NCBI GenBank assembly: GCA_037974665.1
Contig: CM075775.1
Location: forward strand, 32,617,732 to 32,681,731
Length of the DNA: 64,000 nt
Source: Ehretia macrophylla
Lineage: Eukaryota > Streptophyta > Magnoliopsida > Boraginales > Ehretiaceae
Reading direction: 5' to 3'
Part shown: positions 25,450-37,173 of the stretch, piece after piece
Numbering within the stretch: position 1 is the stretch's first letter
How the letters are laid out: every line of letters begins with the position of its first letter
Position numbers and translations under genes: made by a program
Notes under the pieces: model-generated
What the model saw: the letters and a program-made list of their open reading frames with translations, nothing else
Told to the model about the DNA's origin: nothing
Databases searched by the model: none

Positions 25450-25910
25450 ATAACTAATTAAGTAAGATTCAAGAGTTAGATAAAATGGTCAAATAATGAC
25501 CTATTATACTAAGAGACTCCGAATTTAAATTATAATTTTTGCCTCTATATATTACACCAAAGAAAAACTTTGATATGAATGGTTGGTGAGGTTTACTTTC
25601 TTTTTTTGTATATAATTTTTCCCTTTTTGACCTTTATAATTTTCTTATTCTAATTATTTATTTATTTCTCGATCGTTATACATTTTTTCGACCAACCAAA
25701 ACGTTTTGCTTTTATAAATCATATCGTGCAGTTCAAGGACTGAGAGTTCTTCAGAGCTGCTGTTCATTCAGTTGGTAGAAAACTTTCCTAACTTCCACAA
25801 TTCAGCAATCCGATGAGCAGTCCGTTGTCTTATTCTGAAAAGAAAATGCACAATTTAATATTACATATATATTAGTAAGAATTAAATTGGTTTTTAAATA
25901 TAAAAATATC

Positions 25911-26229
25911 TACTCACTCTTTAATAACTCTGTCCTTACTAATAATCACGATATAATTAATGCTATTTAAAAGTTGAAGTTTTAAATGAGGTTATCATTT
26001 AAATATGATACCAAAGTTTAAATATTAAAAAATTTGAGTTCAAATATATTTAAAAATATTAAAATTAGTCATCTATAAAAATAAAACTGAATCACGACTA
26101 CATTTACAGAAATTTACTAAAAATGATAAATAAATATATTAAATCACTCCTTAAACTTTTATATGACTTTAATAATCACAAAAGAAAGGGCTAGAATCTG
26201 AGTCCCAATCAGCCATAAAGCAGTACCTT
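25911..26229 (+). repeat. Duplicated AT-rich segment, copy 2
   Basis: Partner of 25106-25449. The copies are about 460 bp apart and lack terminal inverted repeats, so tandem duplication or an unclassified dispersed repeat are both possible. Confidence 0.6.
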
Positions 26230-26610
26230 TAAGTAATACTTTAATGCTTAATAATTGACACTTTTTTTTAATGCTCTACACTTTTTCCATTAAATTATTG
26301 ATGTTGGGTCAACAGAAACAGAGATCACAGATTCTCCATAGTTATATATGTTTTCCTCTTTCTCTTGCCACTTTTAATTGGAACCTAGAGACAACTTGCG
26401 CAACTTGTTTATTGGATTATACGTTCCTGGTGTTAAATAATGTTCTCGATGGGAATTATTGTTCTCTCTTTTTCTTTCTTACACACTTTATTAACTTTAG
26501 GGAACAAAACCTTTGAGCAACTTCATATAATCACTTGCATCATTGACCCCAATCTTGTCTCACCTGGTCTATTATAACAGAACCAATGTGGGAGGAAATC
26601 TAATAGTAGT

Positions 26611-27481
26611 ATTTTTTTTTTGACTCGATAAACAAGAATTTATATTAATTATAAAAATAAACATAAAATTACAACGATTCTGAGTCACCTCACTAATTAT
26701 TTAAGAATATTAGTATCTAAGTTTCATACTCTACACAGTTTCTAATTTAAGTCATTGTTATAAAAACGTTTACGCCTGTACAATTTTTGCCTAATGCAAT
26801 AACATATCTATTTTAGAATTTGGTCTTCATTAAGCGTGTCATTTCCATAGAAGATATTATTCCTCTCGCGCCAAATAGAATAAACCGTAGCCTGGAAGGA
26901 GAGGAGAAGCACAGTTGAGTGGAGAGTGCCGCTACTGCATTGTCTGTTGAACCAGCAAAGAATTTGATCCCAAGCATAAATCCAATGTGGCCCTTTCGCT
27001 AGTTTCATACATCTTCTCCAAATTTTCTTTGTAAAGCTGCATTAGAAGAATTGATGGTTTCTATCTTCCATATACATTTTACAAAAAGCACAACGAAAGT
27101 CAATATGAAAACTTAAGTAGAAAAGTCGCCTTTTGGTAGGATTCCTATCTCGCCAAAAAAGCCAAGAACAATATACATGCTTAGGAATATGATATTTGAA
27201 CCAAATGCTTTACGTGTAATCCATGAGTTGGTACTTAGATCTGATGAGGTCCCAAGCTGAGTGTTAGGAGAACTTCCCATCAAGTTCACCAATCCAAATC
27301 ACCGTATCATCTCTTTCCAAGTTAGGTGTGACATTGCCAATAAGGGAAGAAATGGAGTCGAAGATCGCATTTTGAGGCCAATGTCACCTCCCATCAACAA
27401 TGTAGCATCTGACCTTCGTAGTAATGTCCAAACCAAGTTCTCCATAGTTGTTGCACCAAAGCCTTCACTGAGAATGCCCAA
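26611..27481 (-). mobile_element. 3' fragment of a LINE (L1/RTE-type) retrotransposon
   Basis: Minus-strand frames encode the C-terminal zinc-binding domain (zf-RVT) of plant LINE reverse transcriptases. Around 27060-27110 there is CAFCKMYMEDRNHQFF then CSFTKKIW with one stop between, and at 26880-26900 VYSIWRERNN. More degraded pieces of the same polyprotein (TWKEMIRWFG-like) extend to about 27480. A T-run at 26611-26620 on the plus strand is the expected 3' A-tail. The copy is 5'-truncated and contains stops, so it is inactive. Confidence 0.75.
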
Positions 27482-29555
27482 AGGATGCTATAAATCCTGC
27501 CAAAACTCAACCTTGGTTCCTTTTCCAATTTTGTGGAAGACAAACTACCTAAAAAGGGGTCTTAATGTGAGCAATTTGCTCCAGAGAAATGGAGTCGCAT
27601 TTTTTAGGCCAATGCCACCACCCATCATAACCTATTTATACGGTTATGATGAGAAGATTTGATAAGTTCACTACTGTTAAATATTTTTTATAACATTATG
27701 TTATAAGATAATTTAAATCTGTGACGAAGAGAGCAAAGGTCACCCCTAAATTTTTTTGTAATTTCATTATCTTGTTTAGTGGTTAGGATGTAATGATCCT
27801 TTTAATTAGATTTATCAAAGGTTGAAGTGTCACGTGAGTATAATTGGCTCTCACATATCAGTGGGTGGCCAATTACATTGAACTATATCACTTTATATGA
27901 ATACGACATTTGCCCTTGGAATTTTCAATTTACTTGTTTTTCCAATCCTACTAAAATGGTACGCGAGCAGGGTTGGTAGAGAATAATATTTTATAGGTCT
28001 CATAATAGTACGTGCCGAGTTATGGTCTGTTAGGCAAAAACTTTCTATACATCAATCGACCATTCGGTTGTGAATATAAGAGTAAATCTCACATAATGTA
28101 AAACTCCTTCCACATAAAAAATAAAACGTGCTTAAATAATATATGAAAGAGTTTTCCGCAAAAGGTTTTGGCTTCCCTATAAGATCGGCCAGATATGCAC
28201 CGATATTATTACAGTGACCCCCCTCTTGGTCCCTAAAAGCTCAATACAACAAGAATTGTCAGTATAGTTAATGGTTCTGACGAAAAATTTCTGGATCTTG
28301 TGTAACATCATTCAACCTAATGTGGGTGAGAAAATGACAAGAAAAAGAGAGAAAAATGTGGGTGAGATTGCTTCATATTTAGTAATGAACTACCCAATTT
28401 AAGATTAGTTTTCATCCAAGCTGGCTTCAAACATCCGCCCTCATCATTAATGGTATCATGTTTTTAGCTCATAATTCTAAATTCACAGATAAGATTAGTC
28501 GTTATTAATGATGTCACATCTCGAGTTTATAACTTCAAACTCAAAATTAAGATTAATCTTAGAAATGTAGACTTTAAATTAATTAATTTAAATTATTATT
28601 TAAATATACAATATCAATGTCTTACACTGTTGTAGGACATTCCAATATATGAAACATAGGGACATATGTGAATGTTCAACAAATTCTCTTTGTGAAGAGA
28701 TTGTTATTAAGCACTAAACCATTTTGCGCCGGAGTTTCATATTCAATATCAACCAATAAAATTAATTATTCTGAAAAGAGAAGATTAAAGAATTAGGTGT
28801 ATATATATATATATTTTTTTATGACGTAAAATTCTTTTGGAAAGTCTTTCATAATTAGATAAGGGTGTCAAATTTTTATACTTAATCTCGATTAGAGGAA
28901 ATATGGTACATATTAATCAAGTATAAGATATATCAAGATTGATCACAAATAAATTTTCTAACTGAATCAAACTCAAAACATTAATCAATCTTTAGCTCAC
29001 GTCCCAAACAATCCACCACCGACTCACTGGGTTTTGTATAATTTTATTGATGTAATACTACTTTTGCTTTTTACCAAAAAAAATAAAAAAATACTACTTT
29101 TGCTCCTGCACCATAGGTGGAAATGCTCACCAAACCTGGTATGGTCCACTATCCACACGAGCTTTATTTTGCACTCTCTGAATTATATATTACTGATGAT
29201 TGAGGGGAGATCCTAAGATGCCAATTCCAAATACTCTATATATTTTATTCTCTATTTTTTCCCTTTAATATAAAAAAAGTCAAAATTATACTTCAAATTT
29301 AAAATTTTTAATTATAACAAATTATTACTTGATTATAACGCCCAACACGTGGGATAGAACTTACAATAAAAAAGAACAAGTTGATATCATCTATATACTA
29401 GATCGTAAAAAAGACACAAGTGTTCCTTTGGAGATCCTACAATTCCGCACCAATTGTAAAAACCAAATTTGAGCTATTACATAAAAGCCTCCATTAACGC
29501 ACACTTTTGATCTCTTTTTTTTCTTTTCTGATCCAAGCTCATTCACCAACCAAAA
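27482..29555. other. Intergenic DNA upstream of UGT1
   Basis: A stretch at 27586-27635 repeats one at 27349-27400 in diverged form (AAATGGAGTCG, then AGGCCAATG-CACC-CCCATCA), so the LINE relic may extend to about 27650. The rest is AT-rich with a TA run at 28801-28816. No gene is visible. A weak TATA region (CTATATATTTTATTC near 29235) is too far from the UGT1 ATG to be assigned with confidence. Confidence 0.45.
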
Positions 29556-32500
29556 ATGGCAGGCAAGCAGCAGCAGCAGCACCACCACCACCACCAAAAG
29601 CCACACGCCATTATGATTCCATACCCATACCAGGGCCACATAACCCCTTTCGCATATCTAGCCATGAAACTTGCATCACAGGGCTTCACCATCACCTTCG
29701 TCAACACACATTCTGTTCATCACCAGATCACCAACGCACAAACGCAAGCAAACAAAGACGACATCTTCGCGAATGCACGTGAATCTGCAGGGCTGGACAT
29801 ACGTTACACGACGGTGAATGATGGGTTTCCATTAGGGTTCGATCGATCTCTCAACCATGACCAGTTCATGGAAGGTGTGCTACATGTTTTGTCTGCCCAT
29901 GTTGATGATCTTGTTGGTAATTTAGTTCGTTGCTCTGATCCTCCGGTGACATGCTTGATCGCTGATACTTTCTTCGTGTGGCCATCGACTATTGCCAGGA
30001 AATATAATCTTGTGAATGTTTCGCTCTGGACTGAACCTGCCTTGGTTTTGACTTTGTATTATCACCTGGACTTGCTTAGGAAAAATGGCCATTTTGCATC
30101 TGATAGTAAGTGCCTATTTACTCCCTCTTTTTAATATGTTTTTCTTTTTGGTCTATCAGAGGGGAAAGTATGGCTCAAATCCAAAATCTTTTATTACAAG
30201 AAATTGTTATTGACCGTTCTACTTAATGTTTTCTTTTTTTTTAACCTTTGCCCCCACCTATCTTTTACCCCCATGAATTTCAAGTTTTGGTTCACCTAAC
30301 CTTTCCACCCAACTCTAGAGTGTAATGGGATTTTGATAATTACACAAAGTATATCTTGACCAATGTTTATGCATCATTGATTAATTATTACTGCTTGTAC
30401 GATAACTACCATTTTTGATATGTTACAATATTTCAAAACTGTTACAAAATGGCAGAAAAATCATTACAAATGATTTTAATCGCTGTATATGGTATCGTTG
30501 CAAGTTCTCTACAACACAATTAAATTGTAATTTTAAAATCGTTGCGAAAAAGTGATCTAATGAGCAATAATTAACAAAAAGTGATAAATAAAAAGGATAG
30601 TTGTTGCAATTAAATAAAATTGTTTTTGTAGATCCTGAAATCTACAATCACGAATTCGGTGGGCACTAACAACCTGCAAGGTCAAAAGGCAAAAGAATGG
30701 CGTGAGCCTTGGGACACCGGTGTGGTGCCGGCCGATGACACTCCAGCGCTCAAGTCAGCATTTGTAGGAGAACGTATGAACATGACAAAAAATATAAGAT
30801 AATTAGAGGAGATTACCGTAGTAGGAGCGGCGGGATGTACGGAGGTCATTCAGTGGAAAGGGGAAATGCCGAATATGGCTAAAGGTGTCTGATATTCGAT
30901 GTCTTTCCCTTGGATAGGCGCGGCCTATTTATAACTGCCGGTAGGCTAGAATCTATGAGCCTTAAGGACTCTCGTCTCTGGAGGACTCTTGTCTCTATCT
31001 CTTAAGATCTGATAAGGCCAAAGCCTACTCTAGCTTGTTGTCGTCATCCACTCACGATGGGTTAGATAGCTGAGCTATCTCATAGTCGCTTATCTCTAAA
31101 ATCTCAGTAGGGCCGGGTTTTCGTTGAACTTATCACCAACTGACCACACATGGTGGCATCGTACATTGGGCTCTCTCAAGGAACCTGAACTTGAGCGGAG
31201 CCTACCGCAGGGGTAGTCAGTAAGCCATTGGGTCGTACACTGGCCATAGCCCTAGTATTATGAGTTGAGTGAGACCAAATGGCTCATCGCGGTAGGACCA
31301 TAGGTCCAAGCCCAATTTTTTCCACTACAGTTTTTCCCCCACTCCCTAGGTCGAAGGGTATTCGAGTTAGGGAGTAGTAGTTGCTCGTAATACGATACAC
31401 TTCATGCAAGTTAGGTCGTGCGGCATCACAATAGACGACCTTGTCCAGACAAATTAGTAGTAGTTTGTCACGCCCAGGACTCTCGTCCTCATATCGGTAG
31501 GGTGCGCTTATTTCACGATGATTGAGGTGCTTGGTTGACTTTTCGTCGCCTACCGCAAAGTTCTTTTAGAACCGTAGTTCTTCTCTACCAGAGCCTACTG
31601 CATTGGTAGGCCTTGTACTTCACACCATTATAGACACTGAGTCGTTGTCATGGAGCGTACCAAGTTGGTAGGCATCGCACTCACATCATCATGGGGATAG
31701 AGTTATCTTCACGAAGCCTAATATATCGGTAGGCTTCGTAAATGTTCGCACCTTGTCAACATATTATGAACTATAGAATTGAGTTGAAGGCTACCATAAT
31801 AGTAGCCATGGACGAGCTCACATGCCTTCTTGATAACGTAGATTTGCCTTGGAGCCTACTATGTTGGTAGCCCGTGTAGTCACAACATTGTAAAATGGAG
31901 CGTTTGTTGTGGGTTCTGCCATATTGGTAGGCTTGAAAAAATTCTTCTTTTTGCTCTTTTCATTGTCTTTTGGCGCCTTTATTAAGATGGTAGACACCAA
32001 TCCTTGTGATGGTAGGCTCCAATCCTAGAGATTGTAGACACAAATCTTTGGGATAGTAGGCTCCAATCCTAGGGATTGTAGGCACCAATCCTTGTGGTAG
32101 TAGGTTCCGATCCTTGGCATAATAAGTACCAATCTTTAGGATGGTAGTTACCAATCTTTGGGGCCATACACAGTAAGCTTGGATGGTCCATGACTCCTCT
32201 TTTAAGTATATGGTAGGCTCGGAGGCTCCATGACTCTTCTCTTAAGAGCATGGTAGGCTCGGAGTGTCTAGAACTCTCTTTTTTAGTTGTGGTAGGCGCG
32301 AAAGGTCTAAGACTCATCCTTTTTAACTATGATAGGTTCGGAGAATTTGGAACTCATTTTTTTTTAATTTTAATTAAGGTAGGCGCAGAGGGTCAAGGAC
32401 TTCGCGGATGGTCAAGGACTCCTCCTTTGCAATTATGGTAGGCGCGGAGGGTCGAGGACTCCTCTTTTGTAATTATAGTAGGCGCGGAGGGTCGAAAACT

Positions 32501-35487
32501 CCTCATTTGAAATCACGGTAGGCACGAAAGGTCAATGACTCTTTTTTTGTAATTATGGTAGGCACGGAGGGTCGAGGACTCCTCCTTTGTAATTATGGTA
32601 GGAGCGCAGGGTCGATGACTCCTCATTTGTAATTATGGTAGGCGCGAAGGGTCAAGGACTCCTTTTTTATTACAGTAGGCGCGGAGGGTCCAAGACGCCT
32701 TACTTGCAAGCATGGGATACTTGGAGGGTCAACGACGCCTCGCTTTTAATTATAGTAGGGACCGAGGATACAGGGCGTATCGCTTTACTTATAGTAGGCT
32801 CGGAGGGTCTAAGACGTTTCTTTTGCGAGGGTCTAGGACGCTTCATTTTTAATTATAATAGGCTTCAAGGATTCAGGATGTCTCGCTTTGCTTATAGTAG
32901 GCTCGAAGGGTCTTGGACGCCTCACTTTTAATTGTAATAGGCTCAGAGGGTCTAAGACGTCTCTTTTGCGAGCATCGTAGGTTTGGAAGTAGACTCCGCT
33001 AAAGTGCGTATGTTGGGGCGTATAACTAAGAGGTTGCATAGATTCCACTACTTGGCTATGAGCAACTGATTTTTCGTTGTTAGAAGGGGTGGCGATCGTT
33101 AAGAGTGAGTTCCTACAATTCGAGGTTCTCTTGGTAAACCGTAATATTTTCCTAGCAAATGGTGGTATTCTCTGCCTCGAGTTTCTTCAGTTTGTCTTTG
33201 CAGGCGGCTATCTCAGCTATCAAGGCCTCTACTTGTGCTTGAAGATTGGGATAAGTAATGGATTCAGCCATGGTATAGCTGGAAACAGTGGGTATATTAA
33301 GGTGTAGAGCCTTCTAATCAAATGACTAAGTTGCTAGAGCCCCACGGTGGGCTCCAAATTATAGACCCCGAAATCTAAAATTACGAATTCGGTGAGCACT
33401 AACAACCTGCAAGGTCAAAAGGCAAAAGAACGGCGTAAGCCTTGGGACACCAGTGTGGTGTCGACCGAGGACACTCCGACACTCAAGTCAATATTTGTAG
33501 GAGAGTGTATGGACATGATGAAAAATATAAGGTAATTAGGGAAGACTACTGTAGTAGGAGCGGCAGAATGTACGGAGGTCTTTCGGTGGAAAGGGAAAAA
33601 GGCGAATATGGCTGAAGGTGTCTGATATTCGATGTCTTTTCCTTGGGTAGGCGCGACCTATTTATAACTTCCGGTAGGCTAGAATCCATGAGCCCTAAGG
33701 ACTCATGTCCCTAGAGGACTCTTGTCTCTATCCCTTAAGATCTGATAAGGCCAAAGCCTACTCCAGCTTGTCATTGTCATCCACTCACGATGGGTTGGAT
33801 AGCTGAGCTATCTTGTAGTCGTTTATCCTAAAATCTCGGTAGGGTCGAGTCTTCGTCGAACTTATCGCCAATTGACCACACGTGGTGGCATCGAACGTTG
33901 GACTCTCTCAAGGGCCCTGAACTTGAGCGTAGCCTACCATAGGGGTTGTTAGTAAGCCATTAGGCCGTACACTGGCCGTAGCCCCAGTATCATGAGCTGG
34001 GTGGACCAAATGGCTCGTCGCGATAAGACTATGGGTCCAAGTCTAATTTTTGCAACTACAGTTATAAAAAGGTTTTTTTTATACAAACTGTCAAAAAACT
34101 ATTGTAGTAAGACACTTATTGCAATAGATTTTTTTTTTTGTTTTTCAATTCGAGTTTCGCAAAAAAGCTTACATGTTGTAGTAGATGGTCCCGTTGTATT
34201 ATTTTTTAATTTTTATTTAATGACGGGATCCCTGGGAAGCCTTTGGGTTTAGACGAGTTTCAAAATCTAGTAAAATATGACCATATCTGGAAAAAAATGT
34301 ACGGTCCAAATTAGTTTAACAAAACCTATCAAGATTGTCCTCCAAAAAAATAATTTTTTTGAGTATTTTGAACTTGAGACGTTAGGGTATGTTTACAACT
34401 TATTATTACTTGCTTGATGCATCATATCATTTTCTTTTAATAATTTCACTAGAAAAGACAAATATGAGACTTTTTCTGTTTTTTATAAACCACATTGTAG
34501 TAACTAATAAGATCCTTTATTTAATTTTCAGAAAATCGAGAGGATACAATAGATTACATACCAGGCGTTGAGGCCATTGAACCAAGAGATTTGATGTCTT
34601 ATATGCGTGCCACCGATTTATGGACACCAGTGCATCGAATAATTTACAAGGCATTTAACGATGTGAAAAGAGCTGATATTATCATCTGCAACACAGTTGA
34701 AGAACTCGAATTGGAAACCATTTCAGCATTGCATAAAAAGCTGCCCACATATGCGATTGGCCCCATTTTCCCATCTGGTTTCACTAAAAGAACTGTGGCA
34801 ACAAGTCTATGGTCTGAGTCAGATTGCACTCAGTGGCTCAACACCAAGCCTCATGGCACAGTTTTGTATGTATCATTTGGCAGCTATGCTCATACTAGTA
34901 AAGAAGACATTGTTGAGATTGCTCATGGTTTGTTGCTTAGTGGGGTGAATTTCGTTTGGGTTCTCAGGCCTGATATTGTTAGCTCAGATGAAACGAATTT
35001 ATTGCCTGTTGAGTTGGAGAATAAACTTAGAGATAAAGGGCTGATTGTGCCGTGGTGCTGTCAGATTGCAGTGGTTTCGCACCCCGCGATTGGTGGTTTC
35101 TTGACGCATTGTGGATGGAATTCGATTCTTGAAAGTATATGGTGTGGTGTTCCGTTAATATGTTTTCCGTTATTGACTGATCAGTTCACTAATCGCAAAT
35201 TAGTCGTTAATGATTGGAAGATCGGGATTAATCTATGTGATGGTCCGTCTGTAACAAGGGAAGAAGTTGCAGAGAAAGTGAAGTATTTGATGGAAAATGG
35301 GAACGTTTTGAATGAGTTAAGGAATGCAATGAAACTAGTAAGGCAAATACTGGAAAATGCATCTGCAACAGATGGATCGTCAGAGAGAAATTTTCGTCAA
35401 TTTATTGAGGATGTGAAGGCCAAAACAACTCAGAAGAGAGTGGAATTAACTACCGAAAATGATCGTCCGTTTTCGAATGGAACATAA
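29556..35487 (+). CDS. UGT1: UDP-glycosyltransferase, UGT86A-like (two exons, intact)
   Basis: Exons 29556-30105 and 34532-35487 join in phase 1 to 501 aa. Family-1 glycosyltransferases move sugar from UDP-sugar to small lipophilic acceptors in the cytosol. The N-terminal motif PYPYQGHITPF places the catalytic His at residue 28. The C-terminal PSPG box runs from Trp358 (WCCQIAVVSHPAIGGF) through THCGWNSILES and GVPLICFP to TDQ, the full 44-residue length. The start is preceded by a short CT-rich leader and encodes an unusual QQQQHHHHHQ run at residues 5-14. The intron position is the same as in UGT3, but the intron is 4.4 kb instead of 97 bp because of a nested LTR element. Similarity to UGT86A1 is inferred; the acceptor is unknown. 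Confidence 0.9.
30627..31329 (-). repeat. LARD 3' LTR (left)
   Basis: 703 bp. Its start (GAAATCTACAATCACGAATT) and the following ATTCGGTGGGCACTAACAAC match the right LTR with scattered substitutions. Confidence 0.85.
31580..32980 (-). repeat. Nested minisatellites inside the LARD element
   Basis: Three repeat registers share a GGTAGGC core on the plus strand. About 31580-31950: loose units of 70-80 bp, each with GCCTAC...GGTAGGC. About 31988-32160: units of about 25 bp (GTAGGCTCCAATCCTAGGGA). About 32212-32980: close to 20 copies of a 40-bp unit starting GGTAGGCGCGGAGGGTC and ending in CTCCT then TTGTAATTAT. No spacers of unique sequence occur, so this is not CRISPR-like. ORFs in this region are by-products of the periodicity. 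Confidence 0.85.
33152..33271 (-). pseudogene. Short coiled-coil gag remnant of the LARD element
   Basis: 39 codons on the element's coding strand, starting about 90 bp inside its 5' LTR, the usual position of gag. The peptide (MAESITYPNLQAQVEALIAE then IAACKDKLKKLEAEN) has heptad-like Leu/Ile spacing, a probable coiled coil. It ends at a TAG, beyond which the same frame continues ENITVYQENLEL before another stop. It is probably the degenerate start of a gag-like ORF, not a functional protein. Confidence 0.45.
33360..34060 (-). repeat. LARD 5' LTR (right)
   Basis: 701 bp. It is the 5' LTR when read on the minus strand. Its left edge is TATAG instead of TGTAG (one G to A change). Confidence 0.85.
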
Positions 35488-37173
35488 AAACTCGTTGTAG
35501 TCCAGCAATTGATTTATTTTTGTCAGCCAATGTTTTAGTGTTGGTTAAACAAGATCATTGTATGAGCAAGGTCCATTGTACTTCTAGTTTAAAATGATTT
35601 TGACGGTAAGATACAAAAATCTATTTTTCTTTTTTATGCACATATAAGTATTCATTTTTTAAAATTCGTTAGTATCCGGACTTTATCTGTAATTCTATCA
35701 GGCCTGCAGTTTACCGGCCTATGGGGAACACACCCTAAGCCTGAGTATTTATTTTGTAATGACCCAATAATTTTAATCTTGGCCTACCTCTGTTAGGCCT
35801 TAGGATCAGTCATATTTCCATTCATTTTACGATATATTTGATATTCTTGTGCGTCTGGTAGCTGGTAGACTTTTCCTTCTCTCTCTTTCCCTAATTCAGA
35901 ACTCAAACTAATAGAAAAAATGTCTCTCAGCGGAAACAAATGATATTGTTGTATTTATATAATTGACTTCATTTAATAGAATAAGCATCGATTTGGTTTA
36001 ATTTAGTTTGAGCCATAACAACCCAAGAACAGATGAATCCATCCTCACCACTCTCACAATCCTCAACTCCCACGACATTGTGACACCATAATTCTTCAAG
36101 AATTCAGGCCAAGATCTCTTCAAACTTTTCAGCTTTGATACCAATTTGTCGTGGTGCGCTGTGAGAATCTGAGAATAAATGAGCCTTAACATACATATGT
36201 AGAACTCAACTGTTAAACATATTCGAAGGGTAAGGCAAGCTAATTGTACAATAGATTGAATTGTAAAGTAAGTTAGTTATACGCCTTTTTCGCTTTCATC
36301 CTTCATATACAAACATACAAACACGTACCCCAAGAGGGATTGTCTAGTTTTTCCATATCAATACAATACAATGAAACTAATCTTGCTGACAAATGAAAAT
36401 GACGTCCAACGTAAAAATTTGTCCGCCCTTGTCATTTGGTGTTCAATCTTATGTTATTTGTTCCCTTCCTCTTCCATTTTGTCTGTAACTTCTTGTCTTG
36501 TTAATCGACGATCTGTCGAATTTAGTATTATTAGACCAAGTATTGAGTTGGTCTTCATTCGCCTATCGCACGATCCGGTTGTGAAACATTGCATATGAAT
36601 CTCATTATGAGTTGGTCTTAAATTTGGCTGTCGCATGATCCGATTATGAGACATTGAATACATGTACATCCACAGCTGCAGTCAAATGTAAGAATTTCTC
36701 CTATTAGACCCTGACCTTCCTGATTTTACGCGTAATAGAGTTTTGTTGCGAGGAATTGAATTTTATGTACCGAGTTGTCCCGAGTAATACTATACAAACA
36801 TGCTCTATTTTTGAGTCCGGCTTCAGCTTGCAGCCATAACATAATCTAGAGCTTCTCTGTTTGTCTTCTACCTAATTTTCTCTCTTTATCTTTGTCCACT
36901 TCCAAAACGTTCTTATTTCAATACCTTATATGCTCTATAATAACAAATACAGCAGATGATAGCTAAATCTAAGCCATTCGAGACTTTCTTTAAAGTGTTC
37001 TTCTCCTGCGGAGTCCTGAGCTTGGCCGAAAAGTGTTCTTGCCTCTATTATTGTAAGCTCGGGTAGTTGCTGTCCTCCAACATATCAAAACTCCTACTTA
37101 GTCAAATAGAAAGGCCAACCTGAGAGCGATCGAGACAAGCCGGGAACGGGCTACTTATAATTCTTTTAAACTC
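35488..37173. other. UGT1 downstream DNA and UGT2 upstream region
   Basis: About 36380-36530 is homologous to DNA upstream of UGT4 (50755-50880), and 36700-36960 resembles the UGT3 and UGT4 promoters, including TTCCAAAACGTTCTT near 36901 and a TATA-like CTATAATAAC near 36935. Between that TATA and the UGT2 ATG lies about 160 bp (from about 36985) absent from the UGT3 leader, a further insertion that may have damaged the leader. No independent gene is supported. Confidence 0.5.
36000..36350 (-). repeat. Possible LTR/primer-site relic of a Copia or TRIM element
   Basis: On the minus strand, TTGGTATCAAAGC at about 36150-36138 resembles the tRNA-Met primer site of Copia and TRIM elements. It follows a stretch that could be an LTR end (GCGCACCACGACA). 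The second LTR and the boundaries were not found. A 64-codon minus ORF here has no recognisable domain. Confidence 0.3.

Larger units (their letters stand above)
30627..34060 (-). mobile_element. Non-autonomous LTR retrotransposon (LARD-like) in the UGT1 intron
   Basis: Two LTRs of about 700 bp (30627-31329, 33360-34060) begin TGTAG (TATAG in one copy) and end CTACA. Flanks GTTTT and GTTAT give a 5-bp target duplication with one change. Orientation is minus: next to the right LTR the minus strand reads TTTGGAGCCCACCGTGGGGC, resembling plant Gypsy primer sites, and next to the left LTR it reads GAGTGGGGGAAAAAC, a good polypurine tract. The 2.0-kb interior has no pol, only a short coiled-coil ORF and minisatellites built on GGTAGGC. 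It must have been mobilised by an autonomous relative, likely Gypsy (inference). Confidence 0.85.
30106..34531 (+). other. UGT1 intron, expanded to 4.4 kb
   Basis: Donor GTAAGTG at 30106, acceptor TTAATTTTCAG ending at 34531. The element at 30627-34060 accounts for 3.4 kb. Without it and its target repeat the intron would still be about 1 kb. The remaining intron DNA is AT-rich and unremarkable. Confidence 0.85.

Noticed and set aside
29391..29639. 82-codon minus-strand ORF overlapping the UGT1 start
   Set aside because: It is the shadow of the CAC/CAG repeats and the UGT1 exon on the other strand.
32212..32980. CRISPR-like array
   Set aside because: The 40-bp units abut directly with no unique spacers, lie inside an LTR element, and the host is a plant.
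31818..33048. Several 60-98 codon ORFs on both strands in the LARD interior
   Set aside because: They follow the minisatellite periodicity and have no domain or conserved start.
36371..36669. Short ORFs on both strands upstream of UGT2
   Set aside because: The DNA is a promoter duplicate also found upstream of UGT4, where the frames are not conserved.
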